The position numbers and the translations under genes are program-made. From NCBI RefSeq assembly GCF_964355755.1, contig NC_092672.1:3224001-3288000 (forward strand): a stretch of DNA of 64,000 nt, given 5' to 3'. The DNA is from Antedon mediterranea (lineage: Eukaryota > Echinodermata > Crinoidea > Comatulida > Antedonidae). Below the pieces are notes generated by a model, which ran no database searches, was not told where the DNA came from, and was given only the letters and a program-made list of their open reading frames with translations. Below, one piece after another: positions 45,618 to 57,504 of this stretch (position 1 is its first letter; the number at the start of each line of letters is the position of its first letter).

Positions 45618-46605
45618 ACTAAAGCTTTTGATCGTGTTGATCATAATGTTATTATAAAAAAGTTGATTGAACTGGGTGTGAGGTCGTCCATAATTCCTAT
45701 TGTCTGCAGCTTTCTCACTTACCGTTCTCTCAACACCAAGTTTGCTGGGATTTTGTCATCTTCCAAGTTAATGACTTGTGGTGTCCTACAGGGGACATTG
45801 CTTGGCCCTGTACTTTTCCTAGTACTTGTTAACGATGCTTGTGTTGATTGCTGCAGACGATGGAAATATGTGGATGACCTCAGCCTTGGGCAAGTCGTTT
45901 GCAAAGGTGATTTGCCTTCCATGCAATCCCTGTTAGATGGTCTGAGTGTTTGGTGTTCATCGAATAATATGATACCCAAACCTTCCAAATGCCATATCTT
46001 GGTTGTCAATTTTCTTAAGGACAAGTTGGATGATATTATATCGCCTTCCTTCTTTTAGTCCGAGTGGTTCCATTTTACAAGTAGTTGATCACATGACGCT
46101 TCTTGGTGTAATCATTCAAAATGACCTAAAATGGGAACTTAACACTAATAATATTGTGTCTAGAGCTTCTAGACGTTTATTTTTCTTGTGCATTTTGAAG
46201 AAAGCTGGAATCTTAATTAATGATCTGTTGACTGTTTATATGGCTTATATAAGACCTATATTATGCTGCCCCTGTTTGGCATGGCGCTATCACTGAAGAT
46301 ATTGAAAAGGTACAAAGAGGGCATTGCGAATCATGCTAGGTAACAACAACTATTTGTGCTATTATCATGCATTGTCTGTTACTGGATTACCTACTCTTGT
46401 AGAGAGAAGAAACTAACTAGTGTTGTCTTTCGGGGAAGGCTTATTAAAATCCGAGCTGTTTAGAGAAATACTTCCCCCTCTTCATAAGCCAGCTTGGTCT
46501 CTCAGAGTCAACCGCTTTCTCGAAGTACCTCATTGTAAAACCAGCAGACTTAGGTCGTCTCCAGTTCCTACCATGGTGGATAAAATTAATAGGCGCCACC
46601 AGCTT
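45618..46605 (+). pseudogene. Non-LTR retrotransposon RT fragment, segment 2
   Basis: Better preserved than its paralogue: open from TKAFDRVDHNVIIKK through LQGTLLGPVLFLVL, WKYVDDLSLGQVVC (catalytic YVDD) to DDIISPSFF. A 4-base duplication (CTTC, about 46048) then shifts the frame. The continuation gives LLGVIIQNDLKWELN and RRLFFLCILKKAGI. Confidence 0.87.
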
Positions 46606-46984
46606 TTTATTTCTTTTTTTTTACCCCAGTATTTTTAAGATATCTAATAAGTGAATGTTTTTATTCATGTATGTTTTTATAATTCATGGTACGATATTTA
46701 ATTTTAATAGGATGTTTCTATTTTTATAGCAATTTAAACTAATTTTTATATATTTGTAATGCAATTCATTTCAGTCCTGACTGTCATTTTGTTATATATT
46801 TTTAATATACAGGAAAAAAAAAATATATCTAATACTGCATTCCTTTTTAAAATTTTAGTGGATTGATTTTCTCAAAAATTGTTTTTCATCCAACAATTTG
46901 TTTTGTGAACATTTTACTCAGTAAAGTCTTTGGCAATACTATGTCTCTTGTCTTCAGAAAACAATTCATTGATTCTCATCGGTA

Positions 46985-47660
46985 AGACTCTGCTCTGAAA
47001 GAAAAGTAACAAATTATTAAATTATTTTGTTTGATGATCTTGTTTATATATATATATAAATATATTCTAATGCTTTGCAAAGGACCATCAAACAAAATAA
47101 TTAAATAATTTATATTATATATATATATATATATACAAATCTTTATATAATTTTCCACAATAATATTTACAGCAGAACAGAGGGTACATTATGCAATGCA
47201 ACAACTGCAACAATATTAAGTATTTATATTAATAAACTTATACATATAAAAAACAGTAGTAAAATGCTATTCACATTTTTGATCAAACACTTGATTAAAG
47301 ATTAAAGTTCTGTCTAGACTATCAAACTAGTTTGACAAAAAACTGTGATGTACACAATATGGTTGTGATATGCCCAAATATATTATATCATTGTGTCCAT
47401 ATTTGGGCACATCACATTTTTTGTCACATAAAGTTTGATAGTGTAGACAGAGCTTTATACATACTGTCAAAAATGCTATTCAAATTTTTGAACATTTATA
47501 CTGTAAAGAAGTTTCCAAATACTTGATTTTAACTTACCTTGCAAATATAATCATGGCGATGAGGCTAAAAATGAATTCAAATGCAAGGAAAATAATTGGA
47601 ATTATATTTAAAATGAGCTCAACACGTAGCACGTATGGTTGCCATTTAAGGTAATACACA
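46985..47660 (-). pseudogene. TMEM216-like exon D and partial exon C, segment 2
   Basis: Paralogue of 15456-16125. Minus strand LKWQPYVLRVELILNIIPII, a consensus donor, MITE A, then exon D coding RAESYR and a stop. Confidence 0.75.
47305..47455. repeat. MITE family A copy 10
   Basis: AAAGTTCTGTCTAGACTATC to GTAGACAGAGCTT. Paralogue of copy 4. Confidence 0.85.
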
Positions 47661-47673
47661 TAAACAAAGATAA

Positions 47674-47922
47674 GAGTGAGTGAGTGGCCGAGCGGTTAAG
47701 ACAGTGGAACCGTAATTACGTAGCCATAACATCGGCAGGGGTTCGAGGCTCACTCACTCCATGGTTCTGGTGGTAGAACGAGTCTTCTCGGATAAGGACT
47801 ATAAACCGTAGGCCCAGTGTACACATCTAGCTCGTGTGCACTTTAAAGAACCTAGTACATCTTTCGAGACGAGTAGGGGGTTACCCCGGTGTATTAGTAC
47901 ATGACAGCCACTGATCACCAAC
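47674..47922 (+). repeat. SINE family S, copy 3
   Basis: GAGTGAGTGAGTGGCCGAGCG through the B box GGGTTCGAGGCTC to CTGATCACCAAC. Almost identical to 16131-16380. Confidence 0.85.
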
Positions 47923-48062
47923 TTACCTTGCAAATGTAATCATGGCGATGAGGCTAAAAATGAATTCACGTAATACATATAAACAAAGAAGACTGGTACG
48001 CATAACGCCAATGATACACCAAGATGCGGTAGCTTCTCTGTTAAATTACCCTTTTTCACTAA
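47923..48062 (-). pseudogene. TMEM216-like exon C fragment with internal deletion
   Basis: The minus strand has LTEKLPHLGVSLALCVPVFF and VYMYY, then jumps to the exon end (EFIFSLIAMITFAR). Left-arm type. Confidence 0.75.
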
Positions 48063-48104
48063 AATAAAATAATTGAAATGTGTGAAATCGTACGAAACTG
48101 AGAA

Positions 48105-48400
48105 TTTAACTTCAGTTGTATGTGTATGCGTATGCAAATACTGTAGTAGTTTTATATATATTGTATTTTTATGAACAGTAATTGATCTGTATTGGCCAAC
48201 TATCACGCCTGAACAACTATATGCCACAGATTTGTTGAACATGTAGCCTGTGTGTCATTTCTGCTTAGGTTTGTTCAACATCTTTGATATTCATTCATAA
48301 TAGATCAAAATGAAGGCGCCGTGGAAGAAACACACAAAATGTTTTTCGCTACTGGCGCTCCATAGTTCAACAGGAAGAGGTTGCTATAACAAACTTTACC
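48105..48400 (+). repeat. Partial third copy of the 11.23-11.48 kb segment
   Basis: Shares ATTGATCTGTATTGGCCAAC and GCTACTGGCGCTCCATAGTT with 11.3-11.46 and 39.6-39.77 kb, at lower identity. Confidence 0.75.
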
Positions 48401-49019
48401 TCCCGCGCCGCGATGCAGCCTAGAATTTAGGCCAAGCAAGGCTAGGCCTTAATTCTTTGCTTTAAGAAACTGATTTAAGAAATGTAATTAGACCAGTCTT
48501 TAAATAAAATGCAACTAGTAAACCAGGCCAATATACTTTTTAATGCTGATCTGTGTACGGTATAGTATTATTACACGTATTTACTGCTAACTTGCCAGCG
48601 CGGCCTACTCTAATAGACACTGTCAGTGTCAGTCAGTAGGCTCGACGTTATGCCTCATCAATTGATCAGTTATTTTCAGACCCCTGCTGAGTGGTCGGCA
48701 TAGGCCTAGGCCTAGAACTATATTGCTTCTCATAGCAAAAGATGGGACTACTAGGAAATAGCAAGAGATAACATTTTGTATCTTTATTAAACCCCACTGA
48801 AATGGTACCGGTCGTAGATTAATAAAAGAAGTTGGAAAATAAAGAGATTTATGCCCTACTACTAGGAGTACTACTAGCCTTAGGAGCTAGGCCTAGTAGT
48901 ACTAGGCTAGTAGGCTCTCTCTAGCTAGGTAGGTAGGCCTAGGCTAGGCTAGGCTAGAGGGCTATACATTATTCCGTGCTCTATTTTCCATTTGGTTTGA
49001 TTTCACTTGCAAAATAATA
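48401..49019. other. AGGCCTAG-rich low-complexity spacer
   Basis: Dense TAGGCCTA/CTAGGCTAGG motifs at 48690-48960. No gene or promoter element assigned. Confidence 0.5.
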
Positions 49020-50407
49020 TTGGTGGTGGTTAGGATTCCAGCATGCACCGGAACTCAACTGCCCATTGTTAAGTTAGGGAATCCGACACGCTATTGAGCA
49101 TGCCCAGAGCTATGGGAAATGAATTATAGCTTGCACTAATAGTGCCACACCACCACACCACGGAGAGTCGGAGTGTTACTGTAGCCTAGATAGTCGTTGC
49201 GCAAGCGAGAGAGCGATGGATGAAACTTTGCCTATGCCATACAAGAATTAATAATTAAAATACAACTACGCCCACGCGTTAAACGCGTTAAAATAATTAT
49301 AATTATATATATTAATAAGTATCAGTATCTATCTAAAGTAATGTTCAGACTCACGGAGTTACGGTGGAGTTATGTAAGCAGCGTACATATTTTTGTGTCT
49401 GAACCATGCCGCGGATTAGCGTTAGGAAGCTATTACTCCGCGCCAGTGGCGTTAATAAGCGGGAGAGGGTAGATTTCATAACGCTAATCCAGTGATGCAT
49501 CAGTCACAGTGATTTTAACCTTAACCAATGAAAATACACGACCACGATTAGCAGACAGCAACTACATACCCGTACCCTATGATACGACAGCGAAATAGCT
49601 ATGTCAAATGTATTTTCAGGTTCAGATTTTAAAGAACAGTAAAGTTGGCGTCAGTAATATGATATTTTTATAAATTAATCAATTAATCAGATAATTGTCC
49701 ATGTAACAATTACGTTTTAAATTATTTTGAATTAAAATGCAATTCTACAAGTAGTAAGAACAAATCAGTATATTTGAAGGTAAACATTATATAAATAAAA
49801 ATAAAAAAACAATGTAAACGATGTAAACTTTCATGCATTGTCATTGGAATGTTGATCGTTGTGTCTGAACACCTTGGCTTTTAACGCCACGGATTCCCGT
49901 ACGCCTTGCGTAGATAACTCCACCGTAACTCTGTGAGTCTGAACATACCCTAAGAATCGTAATGCTGTTTTTAGCGTTGTGACCCTGACTTCCCGAACAG
50001 TTTTTTAACATCTACGCGCGGTGGCTGCCGTCAACAAATCAACTTGTGATTGATTGCATGTTGTTATGTATAGTATAATGCGTTATGAAAAATCATAAAA
50101 CTAGTCATGTAATTATATAATTCATAATGATATGAAGTTTATATATGAATGAAGCAACCACTTTTTAATTACAAAATAAATAGGCCCACTGGTCACGTCT
50201 AACTGGTAGCCCTAGCCTACTGTAGATTAGTGGATCCCGTATTAGTAGGCATCAAGGCTAGTTCGCCGTGTGGTGCAGCTATGAAATGATCCATCGCTGT
50301 TGATAAGTATAGAGTTGCCGATTACCTCGCTCTGGGCATGCACAATAGCATGTCGGATTCCTTAACGGTGGGCAGTTGAGTTCCGGTGCCGGAATCCTAA
50401 CCACGGC
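49020..50407. mobile_element. DNA transposon with about 85-bp terminal inverted repeats
   Basis: GTGGTTAGGATTCC, CACCGGAACTCAACTGCCCA and GAATCCGACAYGCTATTG at the left (49027-49110) recur as complement at 50318-50405. AAATAATA flanks both ends (49012-49019 and 50408-50415), an 8-bp target duplication that suggests a hAT-type family. No transposase. Confidence 0.8.
49341..49946. mobile_element. Nested transposon with ATGTTCAGACTCAC ends
   Basis: ATGTTCAGACTCACGGAGTTA and CGGTGGAGTTAT at the left pair with ATAACTCCACCGTAACTCTG and TGAGTCTGAACAT at the right. It lies inside the element at 49020-50407. No coding sequence. Confidence 0.8.
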
Positions 50408-50601
50408 AAATAATACAGTATATTGCCTTGTCTTAAGCTGGTGAACACTCAAAATATATTCCCCCCCCCCCCCTCCTCCCTTTTACGGTATTATTATATT
50501 AATAATTTATAGTTTATACTATTTAATAATTTTTTATTTATTTATTATATATTTATTTCAGGTGATTGAAGGTACAAGAAATCAAGCTCATGTAAATCAA
50601 A

Positions 50602-53600
50602 ATGAATAGTTCGAGGTCAAATTCACGACCTCTTGGATCTGTGAAAATGAATCGTGGGATCATTTTTCCACCTCTGACACGTTTAGGAAATGAATCCGGA
50701 AGGAATTCATTAACACAAAATAGGCTTTCCATACAAGGGGATGGAATGGTTACACATCAAAGAGTTCCAGAAAAAGATGAAACACCGAGAACACCTAGCA
50801 GTAGTAGTAGACCACATACATCAAGGTCAGAACCAAACCAGAAGTTACAAGATGACCTCAGAGAATATCAGGTATCTCAGGTCTCACTACAACAGTTATC
50901 ATTAGCAGAACCAAGATTGGGCATCTTCCTTCCTCCCTCACCTCCCTGTATCCCTCCTTCATCTCCCTTACCTTCCTCCTTTCCTCCCTTACCTTCCTCC
51001 CTCACCTCCCTTCCTCAATATTGAATACTAAAATGATAGAACATTGTTTTGTTTTTTTCCCCCAATTGTTTAAAAGCTCTGTCTATACTATCAATTTTAA
51101 TGTGACAAAAATGTGATGTGCTCATATATGGATATGATGATGTTATATCACTACCATATTTGGGCATGTCACTACCGTATTTGGGCACATCACACTTTTT
51201 TTTGTCAAACTAGTTTGATAGCGTAGATAGACTATTTCAAAGTCCTGGACCTGACAACGGGCATCTTTCTGAATCCAATATCCCCCCCCCCCCCTTTTTT
51301 TAAACTTTTGCTCTGATACATTAACATTTTTTTAGAATCGTGAAAGGCAACACAAAAATCGTATACAATCTCTGCAGAAATTAAATGAACAGTTTAAAAG
51401 TGAAATTGCAGAAAAACAAGAAGAATTGGACGCTTTACGTATCAAGCTTAATGAAAGCGTAAGTTGGCTTAAACTATGCATGTCTGTACAGTGAGATTGT
51501 ACATTATGTAATCTTTCTTGTTTCTTTTAATGAGATGATTATTTAATAATAATAATAATAATAAATGACAACTTGTATAGCGCCGGTGTCCCCCACTCAT
51601 GTGGAGCTCATGGCGCTTTGTGCATTAGCAACGTGCGATTACATCAGCGAATAGTCAAATATACATGGTCAAATATAAGCAGGATATATGACCTTAAATT
51701 GACTATAAAAGACCACAGATGAAAATCTAATCTATGTGGCTTGACACAAAAAAAGACCATGTAAAATAAAAACTACCAAAACTGTGTCAAAGAATCAAGT
51801 GAAGAGTCACATCCCAAAGTCTCTGTATGCGCATAATCATCAATCAAAATTAACATTTATTTCCAAAAATGGTAGTGTCACCAATAAAAGCAAATGCTTG
51901 TGTCAGGGAAGCCAAAACTAAACAGACAAAGCAAACAAAACATATATATATATATATATATAAATCAGAAATGAAAATAACAATGAAAACATCAAGCGGT
52001 ACATTTCAATTGCAGTATAAATCAGGAGAAGTAAATATATTAACAAAAATGAATGTGATGTTATCACAATCAATAGCTCCCTCTAATATCTTTATTTATT
52101 GTGTAAAACCTCCATTGACACATTTGTATGTAATACAACATCAATGTTAAATGTGTTATTTGCTTTATTACAGGTTAGTCAGGAAGAACATTACAGAGTA
52201 TTATATGAGAAGGAAAAGAAAACTCATCAAACAACAAAATTAGAATTAGAAAAAGCAAAGCTGTCTGTAACGGAGAAGGCTAAATCAATTGTAGAATTAA
52301 AATCATTACACGAGTTGAACCTGAATGAAATGAATGCAAAGGTATGTACAGCTCTACATGTAATGAATGGAGTGGACACAATGATAAAGCTCTTGTCTAC
52401 ATTATCAAACTTTATGTTACAAAAGCATGTGATGTGCCCATCTCATAACATAATTAAATGATATACAGTATTAACAAGAACATAAATAATAATATAATAA
52501 TAAACAATATAATATTTAAATTAAATGACATTTTTAATAATAGGTCTAATAATATTTTCTTTAAAAATAACATATTAATAACATTGATAATAATACTAAT
52601 AATAAATAATAACACTCCATCAAAGTTAAGTATTGTACTTTTTGCTCTTTAGTTTCTTTTTGTACAATTCGTTTCCTTTTATTTAAATGTTTTTTCTTTT
52701 ATTTTCTCTTTATACTTTTATTTAGCCTTCAGGCTAACATAATGTATGTAATAATATGTAAGAACGCACCGTCCAGAAGAACGTGTGCCGCCGATTTAAA
52801 GGCGTATGTTCAATAAAGTTATTATTTTTTTTTTTATGGACATGATGATGTCATATAACTACCATATTTAAGCATATCACTACCATATTTGGGCATATCA
52901 CTACCATATTTGAGCATATCACTACCATATTTGAGCATATCACTACCATATTTGGGCACATCACACTTTTTTTTGTCAAACTAATTTTATTTCTTTATTT
53001 AGTACATAACGCTTTACACATGCAAAATGGTACAAACAACAACAACAATCATATGCACCATAAATTTTTGGTGTCAAGACATACACATCTTTCCATAGTC
53101 CGTAATTATGAGTATTATATTATACGTATGAAACGCCGTATGTGCCAAAATATTTTATCATAACTAAATTATGAGCTATACTTAGTCCAGTCCTCCACAG
53201 ACAGGAAATTAAACTCAGAGATGTAATTTTAATTTTTTTTTAAAGAATAGAGTGTTGAAAAATATTAATTGGTAGGTCATTCCAGAGTTGTGGTCCATAG
53301 TTTGATAGTGTAGACAGAGCTTGAGAAGTCAAGCTTGTACATGAAAAAGTGACTGTTGATATACACAGCATCATTTTCTTTCTTTAACCTTTATTATTTA
53401 TTATATGATTCCTTTCCATCTTTTTCTAATGTCATTCGTTTATACCAGATGTATTTTTTTTTCTGTTTTAAATAGCTTTTATTAGCAAACAAAATTAGCA
53501 AGTTTACGGTTTCTTTTCTTTCAGTACAAAACAGAATTGAACGAATTAGAAACAAGCAAAAATAAAGAAATATCTGATAGAGAAGACAAAATAAAAAAAC

Positions 53601-55687
53601 TCAAACTGCAAATGGGTAGCATTTTGAAAGATAATTCATGGTATGTATTTGGTTCCCTTTTGTTGGTTTTACTGTAATTTACAGATTTGACTTTTTGTTT
53701 TGTTCTTTTATTGTCAAAAATAACCAACAAATTTATTCACTAATCGTCTTTTAAGATAATTTAGCCACGCTGTCCAAAAGTCTAAGTACTCGTTAGAACC
53801 GGAGAAGCCAGCTAGGATAGCTTCTTCGTCAAGTGGAACAAGGGATGTATACAAAATTGTGTTCTTAATTGAATGTTTTGTTTCTATATATTTAGGCAAA
53901 TTGCCAACAATAACCATAAGCGAATTCATTCACTATCCTTCTTAAAGGTGGCAATGCCGTTCAAGAGAAAAACATATACGTAAGGTGCCCTACATAAACA
54001 AAGTCTTTGGGAGTGGACTCAGGACCCTTGGATTGGTAGCCAAGCATCATAACCACAAAGCCACCACTCTACTCCCAAAGACTTTTTGTGTATTAACTGT
54101 CAAAATCAATTCCCCAAGATCACTTCGGATATACTGTAGTTTTTGACATTTTCTTTCCTTTAATGACCGATGCATGGTATCACTCTCTACAGAATACAGA
54201 AATTTATTGGTCCAAAAGGAAATTCGTTTCGTTAACAAGCTCTCAAACAATTAATTAAAAATATAGAAAAAGTCATGAATACAAAAATACAAAATCTTAT
54301 AAAAATACGAATAAACATCATAAAGACAAAAATATAAAAAATATATCGTAACATATAAAATATTTAAAAAATATATATATATATTTATAGCAGTATTATA
54401 TACAGATATACACCAGTGTTTTCAAACAAACAAAATTGAGTAAAGATTTTTTTGTTTTTTACCCATGATTTTGGGTGTATTAACCCAACATTTTGTTTTT
54501 TCATTTCATTTATTTTGTCAAAATAAAAAACAAAAGAGTTCAAAATCCCAAAAAGACTAATTCACCAAAAAGTGAAATGAATCACTGTCAAGTGGCTCAC
54601 CAAAATGGAAATTGAAAAGAGTAATAAAATATGTTAACTTTCTATTGATTTTGAGGCAATAATAATCAAATTATTTGTTAATTATTTTGTGTGTATCAGG
54701 GAAAGGCAACAGCAGTTAGAAGAACTGACTAAAGAACTAAACAAAATTTCAGAAGAAGCGAACATTTTGAGAACTAAGTTAAAAAATCATATATGTAAAG
54801 CAAAAGGCAGCTGCGAAAATTGTTTCACTTATAAAAAATCACTTGAACTCAAGAATAAGAAACTTGAAGAACAAGAAAAAACAGTGTTACACTTGATGTC
54901 TTTAGTGAAAAAATTTGAAACTCAACTTATGCAACAGGTTGGTGACAATTGTCTTTAATATAAATGCTCACATTCCCTTAAGCTTGGTTTCCGCTTGCGA
55001 CGAAACGTAACGCAATCTACGCAACGTAAGCAAATGCCCTTCTAATATTGTGTTTGCCCCCGTCTGTGTGAAATCAAACCTGCGTTGTTTGCAGCACTGA
55101 TGCGCATCGCTGTGTTGTGTTCTATTGGGAACCAAGCTTTAATAAAAAACTTACCAACTGATAATACTGAAATAGTGTTTAAAAATAAAAATTGTCAATC
55201 CCCTAAAAAAAATTTTTTTTTCAAATTTGTTTGTTGAATATGCCATTTTGATGTTCCATATTTATAGTTATTCACTTCGACCAAAAATGTGTTAACAAAA
55301 ATTATTTACCTGAAAAAAAACTGTAATTTAAAGCTAAAAATACTTAATTGGTTTTTGGTTAAAATTAAATGTTTCTTTTGAATTAAAACATTAAATTACA
55401 TTTTTTCAGGTAAATAAATATATTTCGATTCAGTTTTTAGTATTAACTATTATGCGACATTAAAAAAACTCATTTATTTACTACTTCCATTCAATTTTAC
55501 TTTTTATCGTATTAAATGACAGTTTTTCAGGTCAAAATGAATAACTATTATGTGGCATCAACATGGCATAAAATGGATTTTTTCAGGGGGACAATATATC
55601 TTTAATGGTTGGGTTTTTTTACAGGATATGATGTTAAAAGAGTTTGCAATGAAGAAAGGGTTTAAATCCAATTACCTGCCAAAATGA
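50602..55687 (+). CDS. Coiled-coil protein, 325 residues, six coding exons, unrecognised
   Basis: Exons 50602-50871, 51336-51458, 52174-52341, 53525-53640, 54700-54937 and 55625-55687 (stop TGA) join in one frame of 978 nt with GT-AG introns. A 5' UTR acceptor precedes the ATG (TTTCAG, exon from 50562). The first 90 residues are a disordered Ser/Thr/Pro/Arg-rich head (MNSSRSNSRPLG, TPRTPSSSSRPHTSR). The rest is almost entirely charged coiled coil (ERQHKNRIQSLQKLNEQF, EKEKKTHQTTKLELEKAK, KELNKISEEANILRTKL). A CKAKGSCENC cysteine cluster lies near residue 254, and the C-terminus is KEFAMKKGFKSNYLPK. There is no membrane segment. A centrosomal, ciliary or cytoskeletal role would be a guess from composition only. 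Confidence 0.85.
51073..51231. repeat. MITE family A copy 11
   Basis: AAAAGCTCTGTCTATACTATC to TGATAGCGTAGATAG, in intron 1 of the coiled-coil gene. Confidence 0.85.
51545..51640. repeat. AAT microsatellite with a SINE-like GCGCCGGTGTCCCCCACTC segment
   Basis: (AAT)n is followed by TTGTATAGCGCCGGTGTCCC and CATGGCGCTTTGTGC, a text typical of dispersed invertebrate SINE/LINE tails. Confidence 0.4.
52386..53322. repeat. MITE family A copy 12, broken by two later insertions
   Basis: The left end (52386-52443), middle (52836-52985) and right end (53300-53322, AGTTTGATAGTGTAGACAGAG) are separated by AT-rich inserts. The middle contains four to five tandem 23-bp modules CATATCACTACCATATTTG. The first insert ends in AATAAAGTTATTATTTTTT, a retroposon-like tail. 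Confidence 0.7.
54000..54080 (-). repeat. tRNA-derived SINE head (minus) in intron 4 of the coiled-coil gene
   Basis: Minus strand: GTGGTGGCTTTGTGGTTATG resembles an A box, and AAGGGTCCTGAGTCC a B box at tRNA spacing. The flanks AGTCTTTGGGAGT and ACTCCCAAAGACT form an inverted pair. Confidence 0.55.
54977..55143. repeat. MITE family D relative
   Basis: TTAAGCTTGGTTTCCGCTTGC and TTGGGAACCAAGCTTTAA are inverted ends. The interior has GCGTTGTTTGCAGCACTGATG. Lies in intron 5. Confidence 0.75.
55175..55606. repeat. Relative of the GGGGGACAATA element
   Basis: Ends TTTTTTCAGGGGGACAATAT at the right and a decayed ATTGTCAATCCCC at the left. Shares AATGAATAACTATTATGTGGC with 4295-4626. Lies in intron 5. 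Confidence 0.65.
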
Positions 55688-57504
55688 AGATATTCAAATA
55701 TACTAGGTGCTGTAAAAACAGACGACTTCCATTTGCAGTTTTTCAAGGGTGTTTTAGGTGCTATTTTATTCATCTTTGGCGTTACATACATTTATTGAAA
55801 CTTGGTCTGACGCAATACAAAGATGTAAGTGCACTACAAGTAACTTGACCAATCGTGATGCTATGGACCACTGACCTGTCACTTTTGATTGGTCAACTCA
55901 CTCACGCTGTGCCTACGTTGTTGTTTCATCAAAGCTTAGAGTCCATTACCTTCAACATTCTAGATTGTTGACTTACTGCTGGGGCGATGTGCAACTGTGC
56001 TTCTGTACCAGTTTCTGCACAGTAAAGGAAGATAATGATGACTTTTGTTGGAGAAAGTTATTATTTCCTGTGTCAGCTCATTCTCCTCTACTTTATATGC
56101 TTTTGTGTGCTCTTTTATAATACGATATGATTCAGATTTAAAGCTCTGTCTACACTATCAAACTTTATGTAACAACAAAATGTGATGTGCCCATATTTGG
56201 ACGTGACATGATGATATCATATCACTACCATATTTTAGCATATCACTACCATATTTGGGTGCATCACACTTTATTTTTAAACTAGTTTGATAGCGTAGAC
56301 AAGACTATTTCAAAGTCTTGGGCCAGCCAGTGTTGATTTACTGCTCTCCTTTTAATTATAGACCACTTTTTAGTTGGCGGTCTTCTTTCCAAATAGAGCT
56401 ATATATTTTAAATCTCAAATAAGTCATTCTGTTAATTTGAAGAAGATGTATATAATATCATATAATTGCAATTAAATTGTTTTGTACATAAATGTGTAAT
56501 CATTTTTATTAAATTTTGATGGCTTGTGTTTACTCTTTTTTTTGCTGTTGTAAATCGTTTTTAATTTTTCATTTTATCCATTTTCGAAATTCTATAAAAC
56601 AAAAAGATGAAAACAATTTTACACATTTTATTTATTTTACAATCAAAATTGAAAAATACTTTACAATTACAGTACTGTGTATATAAATATATACTGTATA
56701 AACAACTCTATTCTAAATACAGTTTTACGGTAATAATGGTGTCGGACTTCGTATACAGTAGTAATAATAATATAAAAACTATTCAAAAAAAAATTATGTC
56801 ATATATAGGCCTATAGATAGCTACGTATAATGCCAACCCAAAATGACTAATAAATCGCGACGGGTTTCAGTTGTGTATGAGGCTCTCTATCTGGAAACCT
56901 AATGGATATATTTTTTTTATTCAGCAAATTAGCGCAATACATTTTTGAGCTGTGAGCCAAACATGTGCACTCTATATATTGTTCAAATGGCCGCAATGCC
57001 GATACACAAACGTAAATTACTGTTCAGTATTATTAGTTGATTAACTGTGCGCACTTTGATTTACGGATGAATATCCAGCAAAAACTATTTGCATCTGTGG
57101 TAAAATTAATGGTGTTTTTTTTAAATCGATTCCTCTTTGCTGCTCTCCCTCGAATCATTTATTTACGTAAATCTTGTGTTAGTTTTAAAGAATAAATGAA
57201 CAAATAAATGAGTTTGCTGTCGAATGTTTTGTTGACGCAATAATGTGCAATTAATGTTCGATTTCCCTCGAGAATTACTCTTCTCGAGTTTAGCAATAAA
57301 AGTATCTATTTTTGGTTGTATATCCTGCTTCTTGAGTAGCGACTTAACGACTTTGTCCCAGTTATTCTTAAATTGAAATTCTCGGTTTAAAACTGTTATT
57401 GTTAATAATACTCGAAATCATGATCATTAGTAATAACATTGATATTATAACTAATGCCACCTTTTTTCGGACGCCTTGTTTAAATGAACACGAACTAAGC
57501 AGTT
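55688..57504. other. 3' flank of the coiled-coil gene, no further gene
   Basis: Contains one MITE A copy and AT-rich text. Several AATAAA-type hexamers are present but no poly(A) site can be chosen. Confidence 0.5.
56141..56304. repeat. MITE family A copy 13
   Basis: AAAGCTCTGTCTACACTATC to TTGATAGCGTAGACAAG. Confidence 0.85.

Larger units (their letters stand above)
38958..48075 (+). repeat. Segmental duplication, copy 2
   Basis: Direct counterpart of 10443-16610, longer because it contains the 1929-bp and 1336-bp hAT insertions at 40048 and 42423. Some stretches are identical over 200 bases, so the duplication is recent relative to most repeats here. Confidence 0.9.

Noticed and set aside
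10443-48075. One giant mobile element spanning the duplicated block
   Set aside because: No common termini, target duplication or cargo integrase or transposase bound the block; its parts are better explained by successive duplications and ordinary insertions.
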